From: Oscarella lobularis
Taxonomy: Eukaryota; Porifera; Homoscleromorpha; Homosclerophorida; Oscarellidae
Reading direction: 5' to 3'
NCBI RefSeq assembly: GCF_947507565.1
Contig: NC_089184.1
Span: 310,001 to 374,000 of the forward strand
Length of the DNA stretch: 64,000 nt
The translations under genes and the position numbers were made by a program. The notes under the pieces were generated by a model that was not told the origin of the DNA, ran no database searches, and saw nothing but the letters and a program-made list of their open reading frames with translations. Of the stretch, positions 1-18,214 are shown in pieces (position 1 is the stretch's first letter; the number at the start of each line of letters is the position of its first letter).

Positions 1-670
1 TAAAATGCGGACGCCGCTAATACAATTACCGTCCTATGTAAATGAGCGGCGAAGAGGCTATACACTAAGGAATGGAAGCTGCATGCTGGAGTCACAAGGC
101 AAATGGGATTACACTCTAGTTGCAAATAGCTCCAAAGTTCACGTTCCCCGAGAGTTCAAATGCCCCAAAGGTCTAATGGATGGGTGCAAGTATTCATCAG
201 GTCACTTAAAGTCTTGTATTTTCTAGAGAGAGACCGCGGGGAAACCTCGCTATTTTTCCTGCTTCCTGCGCACTTTCGTCGGTACTGAGGTGATTCATGT
301 ATCGTCTCCCAAACTTACCCGAATTTGCGTTGACAGGCTGCGTAGATGTGATTGGTGACATTACAAACGTGTTGAACTTGACGGAGATCTTTAGAGAAAA
401 GCCAAGCGAAGTGTTCGTCTGCTCGATTGGATCGTTGTGGTCTCTCTTATATGGATGGCTTTTCATTCCATTCAATTTTCCCCTGCACGCAGCTCATATT
501 GCAGTTGGCCAATCGGGAATTTACCAAGCAAATTGGCCTTTAGCGGGAATCTCAAATAGCCCGTACAAGGAAGCGCCCAACTAACTCAATTATTGAGTGA
601 GTTGAGTTCACGTGGTACCCTTGCCAAAGCAGAGCACTACTCTCTCTTGACATCGCCTTCGCTTCTTCTC
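1..670. other. No gene recognised (left edge)
   Basis: Both strands were read. Short open stretches occur (for example 5-226 and 297-584 on +), but none resembles a known domain and none shows a convincing exon series. This may be the 3' or 5' flank of a gene lying outside the window, together with the upstream region of the ankyrin gene that starts near 671. Confidence 0.4.
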
Positions 671-1654
671 ATGCATAGAGACGATAGCGATGTCGACGAA
701 GAGGTGGCCGAAGCCCTCGGCGCCACGCATACCCGCACAGGTAACGACTAAAAACGATCCCCTTTTATTCATCTGATATCGAGGTGGAAAAGAAACGTTT
801 CCTCTGGGCCTGCAGCTTATCGCTCCCAAGCGAGACGTGAGTTCCGTCACAAGGAAAGCTAGAAGTTTATTAAAAGGTATTTGCAGGCAGTTCAGCCACT
901 GAAACTTTCGGAGGAAGGCAGCATTCACGCAACAGCGGCAATGGGAGATATAGAAAAGTTAAAAGAGGCTCTAAGACACAGTACGAAGTGCACGCCCCAA
1001 GCAAAATTTAATTAATTAATTAATTAAAAATCGAGGTGTTGACCTATGTCAACCGGATCGTTTGGGACTGACGCCTTTTATGTGGGCCGCTGCTCACGGT
1101 CAAGCGGAAGCCGTTCGCTTTTTATTGACTTTTGCTCGCGGAACCACAGTCAATGAATCGGCTCGTTCAGGAAGCGGAGAAACGGCTCTTCATTTTGCCA
1201 GCAATAACGGGCACATGAGCGTCGCGAGACTGCTATTAGAAAACGGAGCCGATATTGACATCAAGGATGCCGTTAGTTTTTTTAGTTGCTTCAGATTTTC
1301 TTGTTAATGAATACGCATACCTTTAGCATGGTGGTACTCCTTTGATTTATGCTGCAAACTGCGGTCATGCTAGCGTTGTCAAGCTGCTGATTCGTGAGGA
1401 GAATAGTAGTGCATTTTAATGCGAGTTCTCATGCTTTTTTGGTAAGGGAATGGAGCTGATCTGACGTGGAAAAGCAACTACGGTTTGTCACCGTTAGACT
1501 ATGCTATTCTTCGGGGTCACACAGACGGTGAGTTAGCAATAAAAAGATAAAACAATAGAGCAGGGGTGGAGTGTCTTTAGTGCAATTGATACTTGAGGAT
1601 TATATCATGAAACTGATTAGGGAAGATCTTCTGAAGAAGACGCCCAAAATCTAA
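671..1654 (+). CDS. RFXANK: Ankyrin-repeat protein, RFXANK/ANKRA2 family
   Basis: Spliced gene. RFXANK and ANKRA2 are ankyrin adaptors; RFXANK belongs to the RFX transcription complex, and both bind peptide motifs such as those on HDACs and megalin. Read in order, the exons give an acidic N-terminus (ATG at 671, MHRDDSDVDEE), a first helix pair (SIHATAAMGDIEKLKEAL), the repeat GLTPFMWAAAHGQAEAVRFL near 1062, ETALHFASNNGHMSVARLLL, then GGTPLIYAANCGHASVVKLL after an intron at about 1272-1329. The last parts are GADLTWKSNYGLSPLDYAIL (about 1449-1530) and a tail ending KTPKI with stop at 1652-1654. The repeat order and the tail match the family closely. The small exons between 720 and 1000 are uncertain. 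The last exon (1581-1654) lies opposite the 3' end of CMTR2. Whether it is RFXANK or ANKRA2 cannot be decided by eye. Confidence 0.82.
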
Positions 1655-4600
1655 AGGTAAGTTTTCTATTGAAAAAGAAGACAAATTGGATATATATATA
1701 GAGAGATACCGTTTCTCCATTTCAATAATAGCAGAAATGCGGCGATTTTCTACATCGTCGTTTCTGTCGCAAAGCCACGAGCAAAAAATCTCATCTAGTG
1801 AAGTGGTTACCCCATTCTAGGTAGGACTCAAGTATAAGATACCTTGTAACAAGTACGGAGTGGGCAAAATTTCTACAATGGCTCTGTCTGTCAGTGACAA
1901 TTCAGTCATTTTCTGACATACTCCTTCCAACATCTACACGTACTCTGTCAGAAAAAAACACGTGGCATTTAAATTAATTTCTTACCTCTAATACGCTCGC
2001 GTCACAGCGACGAAAACCTTTGCAAACGATATACCGATCTGACGTGAAGGGGCACGAGGACGTTGGCTTGATTACGTCAACCTACGCTCTCTCAATAGAT
2101 AAAAAAATATAGAAGAAAAAAGGTTATCTCACCATTTCAAACGTCTTATATAGAATGAAGACTAAGCTTGCTGAGAAGCGCGTCAAAAGATCGGCTACTC
2201 GTACGACGAAAGAACCGTCAGGATGAAGAATCTAAAGTAAGGGGCTAGTAGTGCAATTATAATGTGCATATGAACCGACTTTCAGTGCCAGAAGAACTTG
2301 AGACAGAAAGGTATCCTGCCCCTTTAGTTCTTCATCTCCCAGCATTGAATTCGTCCCTACTTCGCTTCCTAAATATACGTCTCCCATTGCCAAATTGACG
2401 CGTAAACCAGTCTCGTAGTCAACGTGCTAGAACAAAAGTAGAGACTAAAAGTTGGGCCTAGGGAGAGATTTAATTAATTAAAGAACTTGCTTTGGCTGAA
2501 GAACCGGTTTTCCATTCCACGAACTGTGACCTTTCCTTGGAGTATAGACTAGTGTAGGCCAGAGGCCCACCACTAAGTAAGTTACATGCCGAATCGATTG
2601 CTGCCCAATCAACGACTTCGTAAGATAGCCCTGATTTCGATTTCGAATTTTTGAAAGCGAAATACGGAAACGATGTATCAGAATCCGAGTATTCGGACTG
2701 AACTATCTAATAATGCAGGCCTATTTGCTGTAAAATTGATCTATATAAATTTGAAATACCGTTGCGTTGCTCAAGGCTTCTTCAGATTCTTGCAAGAGCC
2801 TATTGCAACAAAATAGAGAATTTTGAATCTAAACGAAATGTTATTCAAATTTCAGTTCAAAAAGTGTTACACGTAACGTAAACCTTCTTAATTCTTGATC
2901 CCTCAATGGCTTTAGAAACACCAACAGAGAAAGATCCGGCACTGTTCTGCATAATTATAAAATAATATAACGAAAGCACGTGTAAAGCTACTCTCCTACT
3001 TTTAGCCACAAAACCCTTTCCACCAATTTACGCGCTAAAAGATCGGCTAGGGACCAAGGAACCGGCACCCGTTCTACCAAAAAAATTAGAGCAACGTAGT
3101 ATAGGTGAATTGTCTAACCACGTTTATTTCGCCTAGTTGTTTTATCAATGCCCTGTTTGCTATGCCACGATTGTTTTTGCTGTCTTTCGTTGTAACTACC
3201 CGGAGCAAGTTTGTAATCCGGAAAAACAAAGGAGCCACTCTTAGTAGAAAACGCACAATTAATTAATAAAATACAGTAATGTCTTCCACATGCATTTACT
3301 AGAAAAACGTCGCTAACAACGAAGTTCTTTCTTTCTAAAATTTTGATTTGGCAGCGATTCATATAAATTGACACTGCCTTATTTTTCGCCTTAATTAACA
3401 ATATTCAAAGATAATTGAAGAAATCAAACTAGAGATATACGTGTACTTCATTGAGGCGATGCCATTGTGAAGAGGTCATCCTAGGAAACGCTGCTAGATT
3501 AGTCTCAATTGCTTCAATCTTATAAGAAATGCATTTCTAAGATAAAACTAGTTTGGGGCGTGAATTTGACGTACCTGATGCTGAGAAAAAAACGCCGAGC
3601 AATTGATCATTTGACTAAGAAACGATCGAGGAATGCATTCCAAAGGAAAGAGAGCTTTTTCAAAAGGATTTTCCCCTAAGGACACTCTACTCTAGAGCCC
3701 CACTTATCTAAAGTTCAACTCACCATAAGTAGACTTGAGGCGATCAAAGTGTTTATCAGTTAGAACGCTCTTTCCTCGATAGCCCACGCAGATGACGTAG
3801 ACTTCAGAGTTTCCTGATTTGCTAGTTGCAGGCTTAGATACCCAAACCTAAGCAACATAATAAATAATTATTTAATTTCTTCTATGCCTTTCTCTCCTTA
3901 GACTGACCTTGCTGAAGCAACACACCAAAAGATACATCATGCAAACAGAGGAATGTTCAAACAGTGTAAACATCTTCAATACAAATGAGCCTCCGTCAGC
4001 CAATATCGCTAATCCTGCAACGAGTTCACAATAATGTAATGCTGCCACGTGACTTTCTTGTTCTCCGGGAACGTCAAGACAGTCAACGCTGCCATCAGCT
4101 GTCACCAAATTTATGACGTCATGACCAGTCGTCAATTCACTCACGTTCTCCCACTTCATCAAATCCCCCGTATTATCCACCCCAAAGTACCAATTTTCGT
4201 ACGTTCTTGTAATGAATTCATTCGTAGGAATCATTGAATTCAACGAGTGAGATTCGCAATAAGGATTAAGCGTTGTTGCTCTCCATTTCCATTCCCGGAT
4301 TTCAGAAGAACAATGCGACTTGATATAATGATTCAGGCTCGTAATAAAAGCTCCCGGTGCTTCGCACAGATGAACCGTTTTTAGGGATCCGGATCGTGTT
4401 GATATCAACGGAAACGACGTCACAATTTCGTGAAATTTTGCCCAGGCTTGCGTGCAAAGTTCCGGTTTGATGCTGTCTTTGAGTGCTTTGACAATTTTTC
4501 CGGCTCTGTTGAGATTTTTCGTGTGCTGACGCCACTTGAACGGTTCTTTGTCATTCAGCTTCGATTTTATGTCGTTGAGTCTCTCCTTCAGCTCGGACAT

Positions 4601-4765
4601 TTCTGGAAGAATGCTCGATTTTATTTCGATGAACATGCGATCGCTATCAGGCAAACGAAACGGCGTCTCGTCGCGTTCGCTGGCGTCAAGTGGAAAAACT
4701 TTGCTAAACAGCATTTCGACGTCTTTTGCAACGCCTTTACTATATCTCTGTCTTTTTTTGGACAT
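1577..4765 (-). CDS. CMTR2: Cap-specific mRNA 2'-O-methyltransferase 2
   Basis: Spliced minus-strand gene, start at 4765. CMTR2 methylates the ribose of the second transcribed nucleotide of capped mRNA (cap2). The first exon (4765 down to about 3900) holds the RrmJ/FTSJ fold: the SAM motif VHLCEAPGAFITSLNHYI, then NLVTADGSVDCLDVPGEQE and ADGGSFVLKMFTLFE. Later exons continue with VWVSKPATSKSGNSEVYVIC (about 3848-3726) and PFEKALFPLECIPRSFLSQM (about 3680-3580). Next are AVSIYMNRCQIKILERKNFV (about 3385-3310) and SYNERQQKQSW (about 3200). The inactive-like second domain is at ILHPDGSFVVRVADLLTRFS (about 2230) and PTSSCPFTSDRYIVCKGF (about 2060). The last exon begins around EIFCSWLCDRND (about 1795); if unspliced it runs to a TAA at 1577-1579. 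The two-domain architecture is therefore complete. Exons between 2250 and 3000 are less certain. Confidence 0.85.
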
Positions 4766-7876
<3,111 letters not shown>

Positions 7877-8011
7877 TATATAGGCTCTAGCGCTGTGTAC
7901 ATAGTAGCAATAGTCAAGGTAAGACTAAGACAGTAGGTAGCCATAGTGCATTTTTTAGAAATGTTTTGAATCCGTTTTAATAAGCAACAAGCAATCTCCC
8001 CTCCCCCCTTT

Positions 8012-9821
<1,810 letters not shown>

Positions 9822-9897
9822 CGAAATAAGAGATCTTTTCCGAGTGTAGCGCACTTCGCGAAGACGTCGAGTCACGTGAACGTGACGGATCACTTTG

Positions 9898-12800
9898 ATG
9901 GAAAGGAGGAAACCTTTGAAACTACGAAACAGCCTCCTAGAGCTATGCATCGTGGTCGGCGTCGACGAAGACACAGGCCTAGAGCCGTCAAGAGCATCAA
10001 TAAAGGCGAGGACCCAGAAAACGAAAACACCTCGTTTCAAAAAAAAAAAATCGCTTAGCAGACATCAAGTCTAACTGAAGGAAACTATAATCCGTTCACA
10101 ATCGGAGCCGTTTGGGGCGAGGGAGCATCGTTTCCGTACGCCGAAACGTCGATTCCGATCGACGGTTATTCGGCGTATGACGAAGGCAGCGTAATCATTG
10201 CGTCGCCCATCAAAGGGAGTTCCGCTCCGAAAAACGTTCTCACAAAGAGGAGGAGGTCCTCTCTTTTGCAAGGGGGCGTGTCTGCTGCCAAGTCGCCTAA
10301 TTTGCCTATTTCTGCGGAGGAGATTAATGGATTGCCTCCGTTTTGTTTACCAGGTTATGTTATTGGGGATCAAATTCGTTTTTATTAGTTAATATGCTCT
10401 TTTTTAGATTTGTGTAATGTTTTTGAGAAACGACCTCTGCCACATTGCCATTCTTTTGTCATGACAGATTTACTTGGTGAGTGAAATCCGCTTCCTTGGT
10501 ATTGCTCGCTATGACGTCATCATTAATTAACAGGCATTCACAAGTTTGCCATTTGTCTGACCTACTACAGAAAATTCTTTGCACTGAGCAACGTAGAAGA
10601 AACCGTGCTGATCTTTTATATTAATTGGAATTTTTCAGGGGGAAGTGGGTCATTTTATGCTCTTCTCAGAATCCGTTCCACATTCCAAAGAGTGCTACGT
10701 GCCCAACTGCATTTGCTACATATCCAACTTCCCATACTTTACTCTTCTCAAGGAATGCCTTTCCTAGTGAGAAAAAAATTGGTCAGCATCATCTAAATAA
10801 ATAATAGTCTCTTTTTATTAGTCTTAGTATTGCGTCTCTATTGCCTGACACTTCGTCTCAATTGAGAGATCTCTTGCTCAAAACCATTCCGAAATTGGCT
10901 TTCATACCGGTTCCTCTACCCGGAACCATTCCAATTGTACAAAAAAAGATTAAATAATTAATATATTACCTTGCAGAGTTGATCCCTTCTAGGCCTTTTC
11001 GTTCTATGGTCAAAAACACGTTGTGTATCCGTCCTTATTGAGTAAGAAAACGCACCAAAGAGGCACACCTTTAATGTAGGTATCTGCTTTCAAAGATCGT
11101 CCTTTTTGTGACGTTGATTTGCATCATCCCTTTGTTCTTTTCTCAATCGACGATATTTTGACAATCGTCACGTGCATTCTAACGGAACAACGACTCGTTT
11201 TTATGGCTTCTGACTATGCTCTACTGACTCCCATCATGGAGGTATCCCTTTTACTAATTAATTCATTAAATATTGAATTTTTACTGCGCAGTGCTTTTTT
11301 ACTTATATTCAACCGTTTGTGTGGAGACCCACTTACGTTCCCGTATTGTCAAGGTAGAAAAAACCAAATTTTTGAACTAATTTCTTTTTTGACAAGTGAA
11401 TGTAGCATTATGATTGACTTGCTCTCTGCCCCGGGAACATTCGCAATGGGTTGTCACTCGAAATTTTCCGACAATGTCTCCGAGGAAGTAAGTGAGAATC
11501 TTTCGAGTTTCTTATTTCTGATTCTTTTTCTTCATCAAAGTCTGAAGGCTTAGTTGTAGTGAATCTTGATCTTGGCTCCGTTTCCGTGTGTCCATCGTTG
11601 AAAGTTCCGGAAATTCCTCGTTTCGCAGCGAAAATTTTCAAAGCACGGTACGCAGAATTTCTTATTGACGTAACTCCTTTTCAATTCTTTCATATCAGAT
11701 TCGAAAACATTCCCAAACCTTTCGATCTCCAATATTCTCGGTATAAAAAAAAACCCGTTAGCGTAAGTACATTAATTACATTCAAAGACCCACATTGAGC
11801 CCGAATGATGAACGAACAGCAAGACGAGAGCACAGAGATAAACTTAACTCTCACATCAGAGCAGGTAGAGATCAAGAGACGTCAATTCCCAGCCTATATA
11901 AAGCAATCATATATATAGCCTTCGTTGAATTGCTTGCGGTGTTGTTTCAGTACGTAGACCACGTGTAAAAGTGAGAACGTTACGCATTCAGGCTTCTTTT
12001 AGGAGAGTGAACGAGTTTTGTTCTTTTGGAAGAAGCCCTCACGTATAAGAAATCGCGTTTATTGTCAAATGATGTAACGGTGTATTGATTAGTTTCGAAA
12101 AGCGGCGTTTTTGCAGAGTTGGAAGAAGCACAGACCGTTTTATTCGATGGTGACCCCGTGACCGCGATTTCTAAAATTAATATTTGATTAATTAATTAAA
12201 TAGGTGTGCAGTTCAGACATGTTTGGCGTTTTCTGTCAAAATCGTCTTCGACGCAAACTGGACTTCTTTAACGAAGAACTCGAAAAATTATCCAAATCTT
12301 CCAAGTGAAAATATTTTGAATTTTATTTTATATTGAACTCTTTTGAAAAGATCATATGATACAACGGATTCGGGACCAGCATCGCTATCATCGCCTTTAG
12401 CGTCATTAGGGTAATCAGTAACACGTATTTTTTAATTAATTAATTAGTTAATTAATGTGTAGATCGAAGAAGAGGGCTTCGAAAAAAATTTCCGGTGATT
12501 TCGAAGTTTTTGCTACGACAGAAGAAATTCTTCAAACGAAGGATCTTTGTCTGGAAAGCGAAAGACACGTTTCTGACGAGCAAATTTTGGAAGCAGACGT
12601 TGATCTGACGGACGGAAGTAAGTGCATAAAACACGATGAATTAATTAATTCATATATTGAAATTGTTTCTTAGCTCAATCTTATGACGAATGGTTCGAAA
12701 AGGCTTCGAGCATTTTAGACGTAAATTTAGATAAATTAGTATTTATTTTATTATCATTTCTTAGGCTTCATTGAGTATGAAAACCAAGGCGGGATGCCGA

Positions 12801-15771
12801 TACGTAAAGGCGATCATTTTCTTAGCAAGAGGCGAAAGAGAAAAGGTAGATATCTCTATATACACACGCACGTATTCGACTGTCTGTGTCTGATAAGGCT
12901 CTGGAACAATTTCAAGCAATCGCAAAGGAATGCAGTCCCGTCTATCCCGAGAAGCAAGTCTTGAGAAAAAAATAGCGTTGACGCTTCTATTATTTTTAAC
13001 AGACTCGCTCAGCAAATTCAAGGGAAAGAAGAAGGAGAACGGTTTGGGGTTATTTTAGCAATTTTCCCGTGGACAATTTTTCATCTGATGTAGGCCTCAT
13101 ATCGTTTCTGAAAATATACCAAGACGCGACATGTGTAATGCAATTTTTCTCACCTGACTTCTCTCTCGTTTAAATGTCTTTTTTTGAAGCTGAATACGAG
13201 TTTGGTCGATACGCAAAGGCGATGAATATTGTGACGGACAACGAAGCCGTTTCCCGCCTCTGGAATTGTCTAACAACACAGCCAAGTAAGAACATGCACT
13301 CTAAGAGACGAAATAGCCAACAGTTTGCTTAAGATCTTACCAGTCAAACGTTGAAAACATTCGTAGAAATTTGGAAAGAGGTATTAAAGTGCAATAGACT
13401 GTAGTTATTTAACAAGGAGCGTAAAGATCACGAATCTTGGATGCAGTATTGAGCTTCCTGCTAGCTTAGAACTTGACAATGTGAACGAGGTATAAATCGT
13501 TTATTAGTATTATTATTATTACATCTACGTTTCTTTAGGAGGTTCTCTTAGTGTCTCCTCTCGTTCGAGATAGCTACGGTCAAGGGAGACTCGTTTTGAG
13601 TCAAAGGAGGTATTAGAGCGTCACGATGTGAGTGCGTGGGGAATTTGTTTTTTTATAGGCTTTTAGTTCTTCACGGTTCTGTCTATTCTCAAATTTCGTT
13701 TTTGAACGAGATTGCGGCGATGGAGAATATCACGTCGCCGTTTTTGTTTTCGTTAGGTCAAGAAGGACTCAAAGTATCATTCAAAGGTCGAGAATACTAT
13801 TTTATTTTGATTTATAAATATTTGGCGGTTCTTGGGGGAAAGATTCATCCAAAGCTCCCTACGTTGTTTGCCTAAAAGAAAGCACGAATACGTGGAAGGA
13901 ATACATCACGGAAATGGAGGCTGCATTGTCTTATGCCGATGGTAAGAAACGCTGAAATTTAATATTGAATTTTTCCTATTTTTTTGTGCTGTAGAACATC
14001 GGGATCCCAGCGTGGTCGGATCTGCTGGAAATAATATCATTGCTGCTCACGCTTTATTACAATGCCAGCAAGATCCGAACTTTCTTGCTACCTTGGGTCT
14101 CATTTCACCAATCGAATCAAATCTACAACCTCCATCGGTAAAATTCCCAAACATAGTACTATAATAATCTGTGGTATGTCTCTCTTTGTAGTCATTGCTC
14201 ATCTACCAGTTCAAAAAGAGTCAATTGCCTGACACTACTTCAAGCGTAGGCGCTTGTACAAACTTCTAAATCAAACTAGTCTATGTTTATGTTATTGCTA
14301 GGCTCTGGATCGTCGCCTGTATCCCGCTGGCGAAGCAGAAAGGGAGACAATCGAATGTCTTCTCTACACCAAACCGAGTAAGTTGCTAAGATCGTTCCAT
14401 AAGTCATTTACTGGAGCGTGTATTTAGAAAACGAAGGCGAATCTGGAAAGCTGTGGTGTGGAATGGTTTGTATATGTATTTTTACGATTTGGGGGATTAA
14501 ATACGTGTCTAGGGTTCTTCCGGAGCTCTCTTCGTTTGCGACGTGGACGCGTGGACGTTTGACTTTCCCATCAACGTGGCAAAGAATCGAATTGTGAAAA
14601 AAATAAGAGACTCGCGGTTCTTTTTGTTTATGTCTACTTTTTTTTGGTCAGTATTTTCTGGAGGAATACGAAGGAGAGATATGGGTTGGATCCGTTGATG
14701 GCAATGTTTACGTTCTGGATTCCAATTCAGGACGACGTACCGTGAAATTTTGATATTTCCTATGTTGATTTATACGTTTATTAGCTCTTTCAACTCTGCC
14801 AAATCACGACGAATCAGCGATATCGGGAATTACGCTTGCCACGCTCAATGACCAGTGCAGACATTTCTACTAGGGTTAGACTGAATTATTTATATGATTA
14901 TTGATAGGGTGACAATTTGGACTTCAAGTTTCGACGGAAAACTAATCTGCTGGAATCCCAAAACGAGAGACGTCCTAAGAGAAGTAAGATTCCCGCACTC
15001 TGCAATCTTCTTGCGTTAATTAATAAATACTACATATATAAAGATTCAAATTCCTAAATCGAGAAAAGTGAGGTCGCTAATTTCCACGGGAGAGTGGCTG
15101 TGGACTTGTAAGTCAATTAATTCTCGTCTGTCTGCTGCCTTCATCATAATGTTTTCCCTTAAGCTGACAAGAAAAAGATGCTAGCTATTGACGTCAGCGA
15201 CCCCAAGAAGCACGAAATCCGAAACTTTGCAATTGATTTTCCACCGGAAGCTCCGCTTACCATCGATTGCCTCGCTAAAGCTCCAAACGAACAGGCATCC
15301 TAATCCAAATCTTTTATTTTTTATAAATAATACTTTGTCGTAGATTTGGTGCAGTTGGTCAGGAAGTGACGTGTGCAAATTATCTCTGTGGTGTTCCAAG
15401 ACACAAACGTGCATCCTAGTCCGAAATTTCAAAGAATTCAGAGGCCTCACGTGCATGACGATCTGCAACAAAGAGGTACACAGTACTCGTAGAAGAAAAA
15501 CGCATTCAGTAGTCAACTAAAATAAGTAGCTGTGGATTGGCGGAAGAGAAGGCCAACTACTGGTCATCGACTGGGAAACGACAGCCGATAAACGAGTCAG
15601 AGAGACAGAGAGTCGATAAATAGTATCAACTGATTATTAATTATTAAGATATTGCAAGAAGCTCACCCTGCTGGTGTGAGATCCTTGTGTACAATGCAAG
15701 GTGGGCTCGTTGCGAGCGGATCCACATCAAGCGATGGCTACATCGCTATATGGAAAAAAGCAACGCAATAA
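9898..15771 (+). CDS. DENND3: DENN-domain Rab GEF with C-terminal WD40 repeats, DENND3-like
   Basis: Long spliced gene. DENND3 activates Rab12 in autophagy and endosome trafficking. The likely start (9898) gives a short exon with SLLELCIVVGVDEDTGL. The uDENN part follows (NPFTIGAVWGEGASFPYAET at about 10090), then the cDENN core (FVLFSIDDILTIVTCILTEQ at about 11120, MASDYALLTPIME) and the dDENN part (VPEIPRFAAKIFKARFENIP). The middle carries helical, TPR-like stretches (REKALEQFQAIAKECSPVYP at about 12890; EYEFGRYAKAMNI at about 13190). The end is WD40-like: IWVGSVDGNVYVLDSNSG, VTIWTSSFDGKLICWNPK, VWIGGREGQLLVIDWET and a last strand ending AIWKKATQ, stop 15769-15771. The domain order fits DENND3. 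A run of 12 A (10039-10050) sits where the frame changes between exon 1 and the uDENN exon, so the join there is unclear. Confidence 0.75.
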
Positions 15772-15834
15772 CGAGAAAATATAAGCTACAAAAATAAACT
15801 ATGAGTGTTACTGCTGTTCCCCCCAATTCTTTTT

Positions 15835-18017
15835 TTATTTCGCTTGCGCGCTTCGTTTTCTGAACGAGACCTCTGTTTCTTTGAAGTTCCATAGTCGTAC
15901 GGTCTTGTCATGCGACGTGCTGACAATGACTGAGCCGTTGAAGTGGACGCTGCTCACTTCGTCCTTATGCCCAGTCAGTGTTTTAATGCATTCGCCCCTG
16001 TGAACAAGTGCGTTTATATTCGCGCGTCGATTTTTCTTAATTAATTAATTAAGCTTGCTTTTTTATGTCCCAGTATTTGATTAGGTTGTCTTTGCCCCCG
16101 CTGACTATTATCCCTTCCCACAATCCCGCGCGTCCCTTTTCAATGCGAAGGCTCAAGCTTTCAATTCTGAAGGTACTGCATTCTTTTTTTTTCTATTTAC
16201 ATTGCTCTGGCTAATTTTTCACCTCTGTTTGTGTTCTATGAGCGTTTGAATTCGAACGCCAGAAGACGCGTCCCACAACGAAATGACATTATTGGCGCAA
16301 CTCGCAAGTAAGCCCTACACGACGTGTAATTTTGCATTTATGACGTCAGAAATTCAACTCACGCTACAATAACTGACTGCCATAACGGAATGCGTACTAC
16401 TAGCCTTAAGAACCCGTAGGCAAATTCCCTTTTTGGGATTCCACACGCGAATTGTCTGCGAGAATAGGGATAGAGCTTTTTAATTAAAAAAATCAATAAT
16501 ATAACCTTGTCTGCGGACCCGCTGAACATTTGAGACCCGTCCTCGTTAAACGCGACGCAGAAAATCGGGGCTGTGTGTTCGCTTAGAGTTTTGGTGCACT
16601 GGCAATTGCGCAGGTTCCAAAGTCGCATCTGAAAACATAGACGTTTGTTTGTCTTTTATCAAAACGATTTCCTATACAGTTTTATCATGTGATCCTGTCA
16701 CTAGCGTTGCGCTGCGAATTGCCAGGCACCATACGGGGCCATCGTGAGCGAGAAGAGTTCTAAAAATTTTAATTTTAATTTTAATTAAGCGGTATTTCGA
16801 TGGGGACGTGCCTTTCACAGAGTCCCGTACGAATATTCCATATCTAAATACGAAAAATCTAGACTATGGAGTCAAATTAATAATTTCTGTGACCTTGATA
16901 GTGCTGTCATGGGAACCGCTGACTAACAGAGTGCGATCGTGAAAACTTAGGCACCAAATACCGCGCTAGATTATGTATTATTAGAGTCAGACAACGAATC
17001 TTCGGCCTATCACCGTACCAGATGTCCCAACAAAGCCATAACGGGAACCCCCGTACGAGTATCCCATAGCCTAAGGAGCCACCGTTCCAAACACGAAAAA
17101 TCAATAACAAATTAAATGTATATACATTATGCGTTTATCGAGGCCTCCTGTAGCAAGTCTGCGTCCTTCAACGGCGCAGCAGAGGACGCTAAGATGCGTA
17201 TACAGAGTATAAAGTGCATACTGAGCTACTTTTAGGCATCTTTACCCTTCCGTATGACCGAGTAATCGAGAGGATTCATATTTTCCCTTTTTTCGATTTG
17301 ACTGAAGTATTACGTTGCGAACGAATAACTCTTTCCAGCTCGTGTTCGCGTCTTTTGTTAGATCTCAAGTAAAAATTATTCGAAATTTCATGTATCTGAT
17401 ATTGATCGATTTACTTATTATGCTCTCTAGGCACTTTGCCTGCCAAATTTCGTCGCTAGATCCAATTTTGTGCCACTTGCGACACACCTGACGCGTAATA
17501 TGTAACACGTCACAATTAAATATTTAATTTTATTTATACTTTCTGCACAGCGACGACGTCTTTTGGCGAAAGATACGTCAATATGTCAACGGATAAGGGT
17601 TTGGGCAAAAGTGCGATAAAATCCCGATATTGGGTCAGAGAGAGAAGCCCTGCTAAGTGATACAACTGCTTTGAATTTAGCAGCTGGACAATCTCAGTCA
17701 AAGCAATTGCCCTCTCTTTTTCTACGGGGCCAATATATGACAGACGAAAAAACTATATTTCCGTCACAATTTACCTGACCAATATTTAGAAAACCAGTGA
17801 AGCGTCTGTTTCGTTCGACTGAGAACCTATTAGCACGTAAGAGGGATCTCTCTATTATTTAATTTTTTCTCTATACTTCTTCTGTGCTGGGGCCGTGCGA
17901 ACTTTCGTGCTCTCGTATTAAAATGGGCGGGGCGCTGCGCAGTCGCAATCGCGACTTTCTAATAGTTTCGTCTTCGTTGCCGTGGAAACAAGCGAAGCTC
18001 ATGTCTTTCAAGAGCAT
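15835..18017 (-). CDS. F-box and WD40-repeat protein (SCF substrate receptor)
   Basis: Spliced minus-strand gene with ATG at 18017 or 18002. Reading up the minus strand: a helical N-terminal part (TLHWFSKYWS at about 17800, LTEIVQLLNSKQLYHLAGLL at about 17690), then the F-box (PLSVDILTYLSPKDVVAVQK, joining VCRKWHKIGSSDEIWQAKC, about 17570-17430). Then about seven WD repeats follow, including LWDTRTGVPVMALLGHL (about 17020), HDRTLLVSGSHDSTIK, IWNIRTGLCER, MRLWNLRNCQCTKTLSEHTA (about 16620) and GECIKTLTGHKDEVSSVHFN. The end is DKTVRLWNF with stop at 15837-15835. F-box/WD40 proteins recruit phosphorylated substrates to SCF ubiquitin ligases. I cannot assign it to FBXW7, FBXW11 or another member. 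The intron near 16770-16816 needs a GC donor, since the nearby GT would create a stop. The stop lies 63 bp from the DENND3-like stop. Confidence 0.82.
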
Positions 18018-18214
18018 GTGCGAGCGCTGGTCCAATCGACGCCCTTCGCTGCGCGCGGACGTGGGAGCGACATAAAATTTACTCGAAAGCGAAGGTAAGA
18101 CGATTTCGTGCTTGGAGAGTTCTTTTACGTCATCCTGCGAAAGATTTCACGCGGCAATGCGCAGTGTTTTTGCGCAATGGGCAGTCTCTCTACGAAATCT
18201 CACCTTCGTCGTTA

